A DNA stretch of 64,000 nt from Magicicada septendecula (GCA_034769895.1 CM068373.1:198566134-198630133), one strand, 5' to 3'. Positions 32,695 through 45,813 are shown, counted from the stretch's first letter. Program-made: numbers and translations. Notes: generated by a model not told the origin, from the sequence alone.

Positions 32695-34470
32695 ACAATG
32701 TAAACAGTGTCACTGAATACACTTACACGTAAACTGAATTCCAAAACGGGTCTTATATGAACGTAAATATATCACTGTTTTAATTCGTGGTGCGATCATG
32801 TGTAAAACATGATTAACTTCAGTGCGATTTTAGTTCTATGACTCGTAGCCTAAAAGTAGTTGTTGCATAAATCAAACGGATTCTTCGATTGCGGTGACAA
32901 GAATCGTTCTGAATAAATTTTAGGTATATTAAAGAATTTTAATAAATTAGTTATATCTTATAATCACACTGTCTGTAATAACCTAAATTAACAGAAAATA
33001 TTAAAAAACTATGTAGTTAAAACACACGTTAATTGCTTTGTGAGTATATTGCTTTCTAGACGTGAAAAGCTAGTAGCAATCAGTAAATTTTCCATTGAAC
33101 TGACTTATTTATGTTCCTAAACTTTTTTTTTTCATCTACGTAATGCAAAAATTTCGTTAATAAATTATTGTAATATATCAGTATTACAAGTACGAACGTC
33201 TGTTACCATTAAGTCGTATTCGCCAAGTATTACGGTAATATATTTTAGCATTTTTTTCCGTCCAGTTAAATTTATCTCTGTGTAATTAGTGAAAATTTTA
33301 CTTACATTTTGTTGCAGCAATTAATTAATTTTTTGTGGCTTGGAGGTCTTGAAAAATTTCTAAAGCAAATGTATTAAACTCCTAAAGAATTTAAATTTCA
33401 CAACAACCAAAATTAAAGTGGCTAGAGAAGTTAATTACTTTTTTAAATTCGATAAACATGTAGTTTTTACGTGTATTTTACGCGTTTGCGTTTGCAGGAT
33501 ACTTTGTACATCAAGATGATTAATCGTAAAACTGTTAAATGTAGTTTTACGTTTTGGACTTACACTTCATAAATTACCAATTTATACTTTCATAAAAAAA
33601 CATTTTTCAACAAATAAAATTGAGCATTACATCATTGTAAAAAGAAAATTATGAATTAAAAGAAGATAACGAACAAAAATTAGCCAAAAATTATATTTTT
33701 GTCTTACCTTGTCCCCTTAAGAATAGAGAGCTATTCTTCGATGATCATTGAAAATATTTTAACGAAACCTGTCTGAATAAACGGTTAGGTAGAAAGAAGG
33801 AACAACTAAATTTTTATAAGATAATGGCGATGTAGGTTATTATATATTATATGGATGTGAGACATAAGTGGTTAGGCAGAGTGATGAAACCAGTATTCAG
33901 TCAGCAGAAATTATATTCCCCGATCTGTTCAGAGTTGCATTAAACGAGATCAACTTAGGAATGATGTTATCAGGGAGTAGCTCGGCATTTTTCTGTAGCT
34001 AGTTTACATTTATTGTAACCGATGGTAGACGACAGGTCGCCGAAGCTACACCGCTTGGAAAATGTAGTGTCGATCATCCTAGGAAAAGGATGATTGTGGA
34101 GCCGAAATAGGTCGTCAAGTTTAAATCCTTAAAGTTAACGACGACGAGAAAAACTAACATAATTTCTACAATCAGTTCTAAGGATTAAGTAAAGCCGTAG
34201 TGGGTGTCTTCTCTAGTCAGATGTTTTCTCTGCATATGCTGACGTTTGTTTTTCAGCGTTTGTCTTTACTATTCTAGCAACAGAATAGGTAATCCGCTTG
34301 ATTTACTGTCGGTCTAAATATATAGATTCCTCCTCATGATACTCCAGCTACAACAAAAGAAGAATTCCATTTAGCTTTCTTAATTTCATGTTTTTCGATA
34401 AAAAAAACCTTATGATTTTAAGTGGGACGAAATGTTAAGAAGTCTTATAGACTTATCTGACAGGAAACAA
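32695..34470. other. AT-rich DNA, nothing recognised
   Basis: No gene recognised. A small hairpin with ATCATCCT arms lies near 34074-34095. Confidence 0.5.
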
Positions 34471-34475
34471 TTTTA

Positions 34476-34690
34476 CATGAATACCATTTACTCTAGCTTG
34501 GGAAATGAAATTGCGCGTGACCACATACCGTCCCGTACGTGGGAACGGATCTAATAAAAACGCACATATATCAATGTTTTGAACGCTACTTACTTTGGAC
34601 GATACATGGTCCGCAAATCGATAAATCGAATATGCGATTCGCTTCGCTTCAGGGAGCATCACCTCTCCCAACCTTTTAGCTGTGAATGCT
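34476..34690 (+). repeat. Interspersed repeat family R, copy 3
   Basis: Plus-strand copy: TACATGAAT start, GGATCTAATA, ACGCACATATATCA and TTACTTTGGACGATA align in order with copies 1 and 4. Confidence 0.65.
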
Positions 34691-35384
34691 TACATCTGTC
34701 GCGCATCGCATATACATAAATCATCTTTGATACAAAGTATTTTTAGTTGCAAATACTGGTTTTTAATGTTGCATCAGGTATGCTGACAAAATTTCTCAGT
34801 AATCATTTATATATTATCCTCTATGTAATTTGAAATTTTAGAAGGTAAAATTCAGCGGTTTGTAATTGCACACAAGTTGATTGCTTGAGTATTTTCTTCT
34901 TAGCGTTTTCACTACTCTTAGACTAATTAAACTGTATAAATAATTACTTCAATCCCTAATTACAAACGTAGTCTTATCTAAGCAACCGTACGTGGATTGA
35001 ACGCCCTGTACTAGGCCCGCTAATTACGTTTAAGTCTTCCAGATAAATAACCTCACATTAGTATTACTTATTACTTTTGTGTTATCTTGGAATAAATTTT
35101 TCCATTTCTCTAAATAATTAGAAAATTTAGTTATATTTTTTGGAAGAATAAACGAAATTTTTTTTCATGATGGAAAACATAGTAATACCTTTTCCAATCA
35201 ATTTATTTCACATATACATGAGCTGAACTTCCCCGTCAACCGTCTATCGCTAGCAATCTCCGTTGCTGTGACAAGGTTACGTCGTCCAGTCTGTGACTAT
35301 ACTGCCTTCTCACAAAAGAGACGATAGGCCTCTATTCGTCTTAGTTGTTGAGTGCAGATTTCAGAGTTTACTACAACACGCCTA

Positions 35385-35593
35385 CTACAGGACCACCTTT
35401 AATACAACATTCCTTTCAAGTTTTCGTATCAAACTAATATCTTTGCCTTCATATGTTTCAACTGTATCCGCCTCGTCCTTTCGTCTTGGTGTAATTTCTT
35501 CATTTCTTATTGTTGCAACTGTATCCATTGTTAAGCTGTTAACAGTTCTATTCGTACATCGACACGTTAGACTGCAAGACTGCAATGTAATAA
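35385..35593 (-). CDS. Candidate isolated exon or coding relic
   Basis: The minus strand is open for 66 codons. After ATG in a good start context (TTAACAATGG, near 35530) it reads MDTVATIRNEEITPRRKDEA and then a charged stretch ending in LIRKLERNVVLK. The composition (D, E, K, R rich, few AT-biased residues) is unlike the chance frames around it. A TTACATTGCAG acceptor-like site lies just upstream and AAGGTGG, donor-like, at the end. I do not recognise the protein; it may belong to a host gene with other exons outside view or to a transposon. Confidence 0.25.
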
Positions 35594-35599
35594 ATCGGG

Positions 35600-36785
35600 A
35601 TTTTCATAATAATAAAACTCACATTATCTTCAAGTCAATCATTATTTGTATTCTTCAATTATTCACGTTATTAGAAACAAAATATAAGTGACGAATTTGA
35701 GAAAAATTTATATTCAGCAGTGTTCCTTTTTGCCGTTTTTGTTAATACGTTTCATCAAACATGGAGAATGACGATGAGGTTAAGAAGAAGGTTAGCGTTA
35801 TCGGTCCACGTATGTCGCATAACAACATTACGCTGTGTGTTTTTAATCACACACATAAACAGCAGGTGCACCGGTGAAAGTGATAATATATGTTTTTCTA
35901 AGAAAAAACATTAGTTTAACCCTTAATTGGTCACGTGTCGATAATGTGCTTGTAACTTTAAAACTACAGGAATTTTGACGGTATCTTCATTCTGCCAACA
36001 TAGATATCTTCTTGTAGAAATTCCGGAGTCCAGTGTTATACTGTAAAGAAAGTTATATAATCATACAGAAAGAATATCAGTTAGATGTTTCTGTATAATT
36101 TTGTGAACAGTTTACGTCATTCATTGTTATTTGTCAAACTAATAGTGATATTAGTAATATTTTGCCTAGTTTTCAAATTTTAAAAGTTTTGTTTTTTAAA
36201 ACACGTGCATACAGCACGTATTAGAAGAATTATTAAAACTTATCACATATCTCGTTCTTCTTTGCAGCCTTTCTTCCAAAATTTACAATAGTGAGAATGT
36301 GTATACAACAAAATAGAATATACTAGTGAATATTTTATGCTAACTTAAACAATCGATACATTATTCCTTCTAGGGGAGTGTCGCTCAAAGATTCTCAAAA
36401 AAAAAAGGACAACCAGTAATTAGTTAGGTGCATGATTAGTTACTTACTTGGATGGTGCATTAATTAGATAAATGAACTAAGTTACTTTTATTCGCAGAAC
36501 TTACAAAAAGGTAATTTTTGTTTGGAAGTTGTATTTAAGGCAATTAACTTAATTATAAAAATAGGAAATATTTTCTTATTATATTCTATTTCACTTCGAG
36601 TTATTAGAATAAAACTGGTTATTTTAATTATTAAAAATTGATAACAATGTATATTTGTATGTTTGGAGTTTCAAGTCACAGAAAGGTCATGTGGACATTA
36701 TGCGCCTCTCTTTTCACGCAGTGAATTAAAATACATTCTTTCAAATAATAAAAGTAAATTTTTCAATTACTCAAACAAAAATAAA
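35600..36785. other. AT-rich DNA, nothing recognised
   Basis: No gene or element recognised. Confidence 0.5.
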
Positions 36786-36794
36786 TGATATAGT

Positions 36795-36965
36795 TCTAAG
36801 GCTTTCACGGCCGGTGTCAGTAGTATTAAAAGTATGTACCGGGCTGTTTGGCCGTGGTCTAGGGTTTACAATCAAACCAATTGTTTCGACAGCACCACTG
36901 GCTCCGATCATCAGTAGAATTCAAGGAACTCGAGTCTTCCTGAACACGGGTTGCTAACGTCAGGC
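36795..36965 (-). mobile_element. Penelope-type terminal-repeat relic
   Basis: Contains GGCTTTCACGGCCGG and, on the minus strand, GACCACGGCCAAACAGCCCG (36861-36839), also present at 54777-54797. A hammerhead-like core follows: CTGATGA (36914-36908) and GAAAC (36887-36883). These boxes occur together at ends of arthropod Penelope-like elements as far as I know. Stem II between the boxes is largely broken. Confidence 0.5.
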
Positions 36966-36969
36966 CTAC

Positions 36970-39460
36970 AGTACTTAAATCACACAAAAAGTAAATGATT
37001 TGCTTATAAAAAAATCCTAAGTACTATTTATATTAGTAAAATAAATATATATTCACCTAAAATATTCATTATATAATTAGCTCGTCTAATACAGATGCGA
37101 TATACACGTGCCCTTGGATTAGATATGACTATGTTTACGTTTAAACACGAGTATCATTAATCATTTCTAGATCATTAACAGCGCCTTAAAAGCGATAAGG
37201 AGCATAACTCACTGTTTTAACGTAAGATGTAATCATATGATTTTTCTCAAAGTTTCTTTGCTGAAACCCGTTCATTCTCAACTTAAAAATTCAAAACTTA
37301 TCAGAAAATGTAATTCTTTTCCATTGTCACACGTTCTGAACTCAATATGTAGTGTTATGAAATATACTTGATGATTTTAATTCTTGATAAGGTGCATAAC
37401 TCAAGCGTTTAACGTTAACTCAAGGATAAATTTGGGATCGCTTTCAAAACATTTTGTAGCTAATGTTTGCAAATAAAATTTACATGTTCTTGTCAATTAG
37501 CAGATACGTATAAAGTATTATAAATAAGTCGAATGTCACCTGTGGAATTATTAACAAAGGCAAAAGTTTGGATTAAATTATTTTTCATTAGGCATTAGTG
37601 TAATAAAATGAACTTTGATAGTTATCATGTTACTGGTAATCACTGCATTCGTGCGTATGTGTAAAAAAGTATAAAAAGTAAATGGAAAATAAAAACAACA
37701 ACAACCACAAAACGTGCAATATGAGAAACGTCATAATATGGTTACCTTCTCGCGTGTTTTCTGCATAATATCAAAAATCATACATATGAACAATTGCACC
37801 CACAACATTAAAAAAATAAAATTTATTAATTAAATTGTATTTGAAAATAAATTTAATTAGTTCAAAGTAGTGAGCTTACTAGTTTAAATATTTGTAATAT
37901 ATTTACATTAAAATTTAAAAGGATAATGTAATGAACATTTTCCGAGTAAAAAAATCAGAACAAAAATTACAAACAGTGTCACTAACAAACATATTATGAA
38001 ATTGTATAGTATACACTATATCAAATTATGCAGGAAAAATATATAGTATTGCTATGGATTAAATATATTACTACAAACAAATAGAGGCATCTCGTCAACA
38101 AGAACAGTCCGTGTAGCTCTCATGGCAACCACAATATCAGAATGTTTTCTGCGTTCTTGGCTCCCAAAACCGCTATTTATTGTTATTACTTGAGCAACAG
38201 TGTTCAATTTCAAGAAAAAAGGAAAAACTAAAAGTGAGGGTGTGAGTAGATGAATATGATAAACAGGAGAAATTCCAAGAGGGCGTCAAATGTCAGGAAA
38301 AGCATGAGCGATTGTTACTGAAGTGTTAATAACACGGGCATGTGCAAAGTGTAAGAAACGTTTTTGTTTTAACTAATTAAATTAAAATAAATCAAGGGGT
38401 TTTTCTTTTGTATATCTAACACACTAGCTGTATAAGTAATGAAATTCACACACATATGGTTAAAAATATAATGTTAAAAAATTGAGCTAGATCATTTCAA
38501 ACTTATTAAATTTAATCAAATTATGATAAAATTCTGTTTCTTGTATTCCATTTCTACGATTTAAAAAAAATTACTCGATTTATGTTTAAATAGAATCTAA
38601 GGTGATAAGTATATAAATCTTCATTCAAGTCAAACATAGCTGAGGTAGTTCTGGATCCCAGAAGTCTTCATTCAATTTGTGAAACAAATTTTTTCATTAC
38701 ACGATTGGCGAAGAAAACACGGTACTGTTTCTTCTATTTAATTATAAAAATAAGAGTTTTTTGTTTGATTTATTAATGCAAGAATCCAATATGGCTCGGT
38801 TGAACACTTTATTTTGGATTAGTTTATGTAGGCATACGTATACAGTCAGCAACATTTTTGTCGTTCTTTTCGCCGCATTGAATTTCTCAAAAAACATTAC
38901 TGGGTGATAAATGTATCTTTAGATAAAAATGTCATGCATTATTCATAAGACTGTATTTGCAGAACAGTGTATGCTGTAATCATGTAGATTTTTTTTCAAG
39001 GCTATACATTCCCTCTAGGAGACTGTATGTTACTCTCTCTATTTCATATGCCCGTTCATGATGCCATTATACCAAGGTAATAATAAGTATATTAAACTGT
39101 AAATTGTTGAAACTGATATTTAGTCTATCTAATATTTTATAAATCCAGTAAGTCGTACGTGTATGAAAAAACAGAGGTACCTTCCTTATTTACAAACATC
39201 GCGTGACATTTGTACGATTTATTTTCATTATGTAATAGTTTGCAGTAATTAAGAGTATGTAAATGCATTCTTAACATAGAGTATAATATATGAAACGTGT
39301 TCCGAACATTACAAATTAGGCTTGTCTCTATCAGATAAGTAGACCCTTTGTATCTGACAGAGTGTCTGTTAGATTATTGTTGAGGCCAACGGATCATCAT
39401 GGCAACAGATAAACTTTTGAGGGGAGAGGAGCAAAGAAAAAGTTGCTACCTAACATTACA
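36970..39460. other. AT-rich DNA, nothing recognised
   Basis: No gene recognised. GATAAGG-x-GCATAACTCA occurs twice (near 37194 and 37387), a short direct repeat. Confidence 0.5.
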
Positions 39461-39465
39461 CGTTT

Positions 39466-39471
39466 ACACAC

Positions 39472-39502
<31 letters not shown>
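39466..39502 (+). repeat. (CA)n microsatellite
   Basis: ACAC tract of about 36 bases with one CG interruption. Confidence 0.95.
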
Positions 39503-39851
39503 ATTTATATTTGTGTATGACTATAAATAATCATGTATATACAAAAGAAATATATCTGTATATGGTAAATTTTAATAAATTCATGTTGATAAACTAAATT
39601 TTAAATTCCTAAAAACGTATTCACGAAATTGCGAAAACAAAATATAAAAATCTTTGCTTGTATACGTGTAAAGTAAAAACTGGCCTATAAATTTTAGCAA
39701 GAGAAGCTGTGTTTACATATTTATGAAGACGCTGGAGATGTTTAATCACATTATGTGTCTCAAGTAATCCAATGTGGTTCAATCAATCTTCCGTACTATA
39801 ATTTTTGAGTAGTTCTTAAACCAAACGATTTCCCTTTATGTGAACCTCTAT

Positions 39852-39895
39852 GACAAATTTCCCTATATACTTCGACAAATTTCCCTATATACTTC
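39852..39895 (+). repeat. 22-bp tandem duplication
   Basis: GACAAATTTCCCTATATACT plus TC occurs twice head to tail without a mismatch. Confidence 0.95.
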
Positions 39896-40379
39896 TAAAA
39901 TTTCTCTTATCCGTTTCGTGACATAAACTAATGTGTTAAAGACAATAAAAGAAGTGTACTACAGGCTAGTGCTAAACTACTATCCATATTTGAGGAGCTC
40001 CCCGCTCTCTTCACTTGACCAATGTTATTTTATTTGCCATAGCCCTTGCTGCTTCCCCACATTCTGTGCCCACAAAACATAAGTAACAACAGTGTTTTCC
40101 ATTTTAATTGAAAAACATCTTATGAAAGAGAATACGTTGTTAGTAAATTTAGGTATATAATATTAATTTTTTTACAGATGAAATAAATGAAATTTGCAAG
40201 TTAAGTCTTACTTATATATATCGTAGATTTTATTCTTGTCCCAATGGTATTCTTGTCCACATTATGGTTTGTCACATTATCGATGTTTTAACAATTTTTT
40301 ACACGAGTGTGATGTTTATTAGGAGCGTCGAAAGACCTTCGCTTCTTTTCATTTTTCCCGTGGGCTACGTAAACGAGGA

Positions 40380-40590
40380 CATTTGTACATTGAGCGAAGA
40401 AAGAAAAAGATAGCGAGACATACAGAAGCAGAGAGACGGGAGAGACAGAAGCCAGACAGACACCGACTCAGGCGCACAAACATGCACATAGGCACATACA
40501 CATACACATAGTCGGTAGTGGGGAGAAGGGAAGGAAGGGAGAAGAGAAAGAGATAGTGTGATACAGAGAGAGGGAGAAAGGTTGTGTTCA
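40380..40590 (+). repeat. Purine-rich (GA) tract with CACATA stretch
   Basis: Degenerate GA/GAA repeats interrupted by a CACATACACATACACATA segment near 40490-40510. The minus-strand 86-codon frame is a by-product. Confidence 0.8.
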
Positions 40591-41090
40591 CCTCTCTACT
40601 AACGTGCACTCGTAAACGTTGAACTTACGGCACGGTCGTAATAACGAAAAAACAATTCTGAGAAAACGTTATTAACTGAAAGTAGGCGTACCGTTTCCGA
40701 AATTAGGTTATGAAAATTTCACGGCTTAAACGTTTCCCTCGGGAACGCTATAGTTGATTGTTTAGTGTGCTGCCACCATTTTCTGCTTTCTTCTTACTGT
40801 CTGTCTGTACTTACAGTGGATGTGTTAAAGGAGACAGAGCCTTTAAGGAATGTTATTAAAACTGCGCCCTTAAAGTGTTGTTGAAAACGAGATAGTTTAA
40901 ACTGTTTTAATTTTTAAGAACTACTACCTTGACGACAATATCCATTTAGATTCGACTTAGTTGTTTAGTCATCGTAAGTTTAAAAGTATTATCATGGTTT
41001 AAGGATAATTTATTTATTACGAAATTACACACAAATGTACCACTTAGATTAAAGTACGAATAGATTATTCGTTAATATCTTTTTCAGCCT

Positions 41091-41117
41091 CTGACGATGC
41101 AGATTATTTCTATGAAA
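41091..41117 (+). ncRNA. Hammerhead-like core, decayed
   Basis: CTGACGA (41091-41097), T, then GCAGA...TCTAT where TCTGC would complete the stem, then GAAA (41114-41117). The two changed bases weaken stem II. Confidence 0.4.
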
Positions 41118-41705
41118 TACACGTAAAGTGCTTATAGTACTACATAATTTACTCTAAAAGTAAGCTGTTATTTTCCTATGTTCCTATGTACACATACACC
41201 CTACACACATGTCCGGGTACACACCCTAAACACATGTTCACCACCCTTACATTCTTTGTTTAGTTGTTCCTTGATCTCTTTGCGAATAGCTTAATTAGCT
41301 GAAACAGCTGTCAGAGGTAAATAATAAACTGTGAAACTTACTAAGTGTTTGTTTATTTTCTAAATGGGTTTGAATTCAGTTATGACTGTTTGAATTGTAC
41401 CTGTTTATAAAAAAATATTTAAGAAAGAAACACTGAATACGTAATAATGAAATGTTTTTGAATACGTGGTACGCATAAAGAAGTGTTACCAGCGAGGCAA
41501 TATAAGACCAACATAAATGGCGAAAAGTTGTGGACCAAGCAGAAACCAACTGGAGATCAAGTGGCAACAGTTAACGATTTTGTCAAAGTAATGAGAGTTT
41601 GTCAATTTTTCGTTTATAATTTTAGAAAACTTGGCTTATTTAATAACTTGTATTAGAAAAATAACAAATAAATTCAAAGTAAATCCAGAATTTGTCTCGC
41701 AAAGA

Positions 41706-41960
41706 TTACATGTCGCAACTCACTGATTTATGTGCTCGAAGTTTACAGCACGTTGTAGTCGGCCCACGATTGTGTGGCCCACCCACACTATACCACGTGA
41801 GTAGCGTCATATGCTGAACGGATCGTCCGAAGTAATCAGTGTTTGCAAACAGTGATATATGTGAGTATATTAGATTCTTCATGCCCAAAACGGATCGTTC
41901 CGGCTTTGAAATTCAATTCACATGCAAAACCAATAGATTCATGTAGCAACATGTTTTTCA
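41706..41960 (-). repeat. Interspersed repeat family R, copy 4
   Basis: Minus-strand copy with GAATTGAATTTC, GAATCTAATATACTCACATA and ACTGATTACTTCGGACGAT. Its open frame reads HISLFANTDYFGR, close to copy 1. Confidence 0.65.
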
Positions 41961-41964
41961 TCAA

Positions 41965-42305
41965 TATGTGCTATGTGCTCAGATTAGCTGTACCCTATAT
42001 TTTGTAAAACAAGATGTAACACAAGTTGAACATAAATTAGCTTTTTTAATTATTACAGATAAGCGTAAGAAACTCTCGTTCCTGAGGACTTAAAAATAAG
42101 GAACCAATTGACCATTTAAATTTAAAAATTTAATATATTTTTGGTAATAAACATTTACCAAATTTATATTAATGTTGTAACGTGATGGTTTTCCTTAGAT
42201 AAACCTTAGTAATTTACTCATTTGAAGGTATTGATATGAATAAAAATTAATAACTTAACTACTTGTGACTAAGCCAACTGAAGTAGAAAATAAAAAATTA
42301 AGTTT
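41965..42305. other. AT-rich DNA, nothing recognised
   Basis: No gene or element recognised. Confidence 0.5.
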
Positions 42306-42307
42306 TA

Positions 42308-42502
42308 TTTTGTAAGACGTGTTCAAAACCATCACATCTTTTGTAAGATGTGTTGTTTTAATATTATAAACTGCTATATGACAATCTCAAGTTAATAAAA
42401 GATTAAAAAAAAATAAAACGTTATGTTTGTTTTGTAAGATGTGTTCAACACCATGTCGTTTTAATACATATTATAAACTGCTATATTACAATCTGAAGTT
42501 AA
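42308..42502 (+). repeat. Tandem duplication, ~90-bp unit
   Basis: The unit beginning TTTGTAAGA-x-GTGTTCAA and ending CAATCT-x-AAGTTAAT occurs at 42308-42396 and 42430-42502, with an internal extra TTTTGTAAGATGTGTT in the first copy. Confidence 0.8.
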
Positions 42503-42509
42503 TGAGAAA

Positions 42510-43985
42510 GATCTTTACAAATTATTAATCAGTGTAAATACTTTGTTCATGTTTTATTAAATGTCTGTAGGATCAACATTACCTAATGTATAACTAGTTA
42601 ATGTTATATTTCTAATATTGCAAAGGAAAACTTTTTCATAATTATGTTAAACAAAACTAAATGTTTAAAAGTCAAGTTAGATCATTGTTATACTTATTTT
42701 AGTTAAGGAATAAGGTTCGTTTAATAGTAATGGTATGTCAAATAAAAAGTGATAAAGAAATGAAATACTGTTTAGAAAAATGTGTAAGACAGTAAACAGA
42801 AATTGATAATTGACCTTCTGTTATTATTACGTTTTTTTATTTTTGTGTACTTTAAAAGAATATAACTGTTATAAAATTGAAAGTGATAAACTAGATATTC
42901 TATAGTAATTAGTTCAAGGTAATTGAAGATTAATGTTAGCAAGTTTAGTTTGAATGTTCGATTTTTGTTATGTAAAACTTATGTTAATTTATTGTTGTAA
43001 ATCTTAAACTAAATTTATTGATGTGACAGAGAATAAGTTTGTATTATAATTAGTATTATAATTATTGTATAATATAAAATAGCAATATGTCTTAAGAAAC
43101 CAATAGTTATATTTTACATAAAGCAGCTTATTGTGATTATGATAAATTTAGTAGGAATTTAAGAAAAAGTGATGTTAACATTTCTCATAACAAATACTAG
43201 TATATAAACTTTAACTATCCATGTTATATCTAAGATGTTTATAGCAAATGTTTTGTAGTATCAAGTGTATGGGAAAGGACTTTTTAGGCATTAATTCTTA
43301 ATTTGAGTAATAAATCATAAATGAAACCTAGCTTGTGAGGTGTCAACTTAATCAGCATCAAACAAGGATGTCATTTATAGTCATGTAATTGAGATTGTAT
43401 TTAGTATGAGATGGGAGTTTTTTAACTAGTAATCAAATATTTATTCTGCCTATGGAAGCCATAGTTGTAAACAATGTATGCGAATTGGACCAATCGGAAT
43501 TTAGTTAGTTTGTACCAAGAAGCTAAACAAATTTATTAAATCGCGTCAGTCTATTGTTGAAATCCGACGTGTAAGGAATCACTCTCTGCGATACTTTTGG
43601 TCACGGAATTGCAGTTGGCATCAGACCCTAGACATGTTATGTACAACAACGATAACTCATTGAAAAATAATTAAATGATAAACTAGTACGAGTGAACCAA
43701 GAAAAATTAATTTATTATTAAAGTGAAAATATTCGCAACTGGTGACATTGATTCAAATTATTATTTTTTGAACGTAACTCGAAACTTTGACACACGAAAC
43801 TAGACTCACTAATTATTTGAATTAAACACTATAGCTCACTGAACACTATGAACTTATATAACCATATCACTATTATTCATTGGTTGTATGATAATTTATT
43901 TAACGTGTGTAGTAGATAAGAAATTTATTGTAATCTGTTAAAACTGAGTAACATTTTTTCAGCCATTTTGAATTGTCAACCAGCA
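42510..43985. other. AT-rich DNA, nothing recognised
   Basis: No gene or element recognised before the transposon at 43992. Confidence 0.5.
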
Positions 43986-43991
43986 TTTATA

Positions 43992-44022
43992 TACTTTGTT
44001 CAACGAGTGTTTGCAGAAAATG
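43992..44022 (+). repeat. Left terminal inverted repeat
   Basis: TACTTTGTTCAACGAGTGTT and eleven more bases; partner at 46051-46081. Confidence 0.9.
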
Positions 44023-44147
44023 TTGGCATATTACGACACTGGCGAATGGTAGAGGCCGGTTCACAGGCGGACGTGCGGGGGGCGCACGGGCTACCGAGCA
44101 TCTAATAAATTGATGTTTTGTGATCGGTGGACGTTAGTATTAATAAG

Positions 44148-44186
44148 CCTCCGAGGGAAACGTCAAGCCCTCCACCTTGTCGGAGG
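44148..44186. other. GC-rich hairpin in transposon 3' region
   Basis: CCTCCGA (44148) pairs with TCGGAGG (44180-44186); an inner AGGG/CCCT can extend it. It sits in a GC-rich patch (44040-44280) between gene and left repeat. Confidence 0.5.
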
Positions 44187-44445
44187 TCACTCTTTTTATG
44201 CTAGGGGAAAGAGGCTTCCACAGGGCTAGATCACATAAACCTGTGGTACGGAGAACCCCGGACTAAAATTATAACATAGGCAGGCCCATTTGCTATCACA
44301 ATACTAAAATCTACAATGAAATTAATTATCAAATAAGCCTATTTGCTATGATAATACTAACATGCCATTTACTACAATATTTACATCAGCCTATCTACTA
44401 CAGTATGTACGTACATTGGGCTACTTACAACAATGGAAACTACGT

Positions 44446-45813
44446 TTATTCCAATTCCATAGCTAAGTCGGGGTCACTGCTAGTGTCATCATTACCAACA
44501 TTTATAATCAAAGGGCCACTCTTCTCCATTTCTTCTATTAAGTTGTCCAATTCCCACAGTTTCGCCTCTTCTGTCTTTACGTGCTCTATACACTTCTTCC
44601 AGTCTTCTTCAGTTACTTTTTCCACCCCTTCGTCCAACAGCCGTTTTACATCCGCAAGCTTAAATGTTGTGTTGTTAGCCGCAACATGATTTTTCACTTG
44701 AGCCCAGATCAACTCGATGGGATTTAACTCACAGTGATAGGGGGGTAATCTCAATACTGTCTTGTTTTCCTTCTTGGCCATCTCATCAATAACATATTTG
44801 TCGTAATTTCCTTTTTCTTGTTCTACTATATAAAGAAGTTCTTTCTTTAGATAACTACTATCAGCATTAAAACCTTTTTATTTTAACCAATTTGCTATTT
44901 CATTTTTTTTCCACGACATGTTCGGAATTTTCTCACACTTTACTGAATGATATGGTGCGTTATCTAACACCACAACAGTTATCTTCCAGGGAAGGTAGGA
45001 GTTCTCGAAAGTAATCTTCAAATACATTACCGGTCATTTCTTCGTGATAGTCAGCAGTAGACTTTGATTGGAACACCATTAATCCATCTTTCAAAAAGCC
45101 CTCTTCACAGCCCATATGCACAACTATCAGGCGGCTCCCTTTCCCCTTCGGACTTCGTAGTCCTGTCGACAGACCTTTCAAAAACGCATCTTTCGGCGAC
45201 TTAATAGTTTTATCCTGCCAAACCTTATTTTTGACATGGCCTGCATTTACCCAAGTTTCGTCTTGATAGTAAATTTTACGGCCTTCTTCACGAAACTGTT
45301 TAATTTTGCGTAGGTAATTTCGTCGCCATACAACTATATCATCCTTGTCACAGATAAACATGTTACGTCTTCTTTCATGAAATTTAAAATTCAATGATTT
45401 TAACAGTTTATATAGCGTAGACCGTTTGAAATCCGGTAAGTCTTTATCGTTGTTAACTGCACTCAAAATTTTATTTATTGTCGGTTGTTCATTTTTGAAA
45501 AAAAATTCGTGAATTTTCTCCTAATAGCGCATTTTGTAAATTCGTCCAATTTATCTACTGCCGCTACTCTAGATTTTTTATTTTTTGGTGCACTCAAGCC
45601 TAACGTTTTGTTTTTCAAATATACATTAATAACACTGTAAACACTCCGCTTGCTAACACCGGTCATTTCAGCAACTTTTTCCATGGCCTTGTCCTTTTTT
45701 ATGGTAGGATTCTCTGTACTTAAATGTTTAAAATTATTCACTATACACAACCTCTTAGCACTATGTATAACTTTGCCGCGTTTGTTCCTTGCTATTGGGG
45801 AAAGAGTCTCCAT
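44446..45813 (-). pseudogene. DDE_3 transposase (DD82E), broken
   Basis: About 455 codons in three frames. Frame 1 (45813-45475) has a helix-turn-helix region with MTGVSKRSVYSVINVY. A 1-nt loss near 45520 leads to frame 2 (45466-44960) with the first catalytic Asp in YYQDETWVNAGH (codon 45262-45260). A frameshift near 44980 leads to frame 3 with the second Asp in VVLDNAPYHS (codon 44964-44962) and the Glu in LPPYHCELNPIELIW (codon 44715-44713). Exactly 82 codons separate the last two, one of them a TAA (44880-44878). All three catalytic residues are kept, so decay is recent or light. The C-terminus is acidic. IS630-Tc1-mariner transposases cut and paste their element at TA. Confidence 0.9.

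Noticed and set aside
35293-35691. 132-codon + strand open frame
   Set aside because: Hydrophobic, AT-driven composition; the opposite strand gives the more protein-like product.
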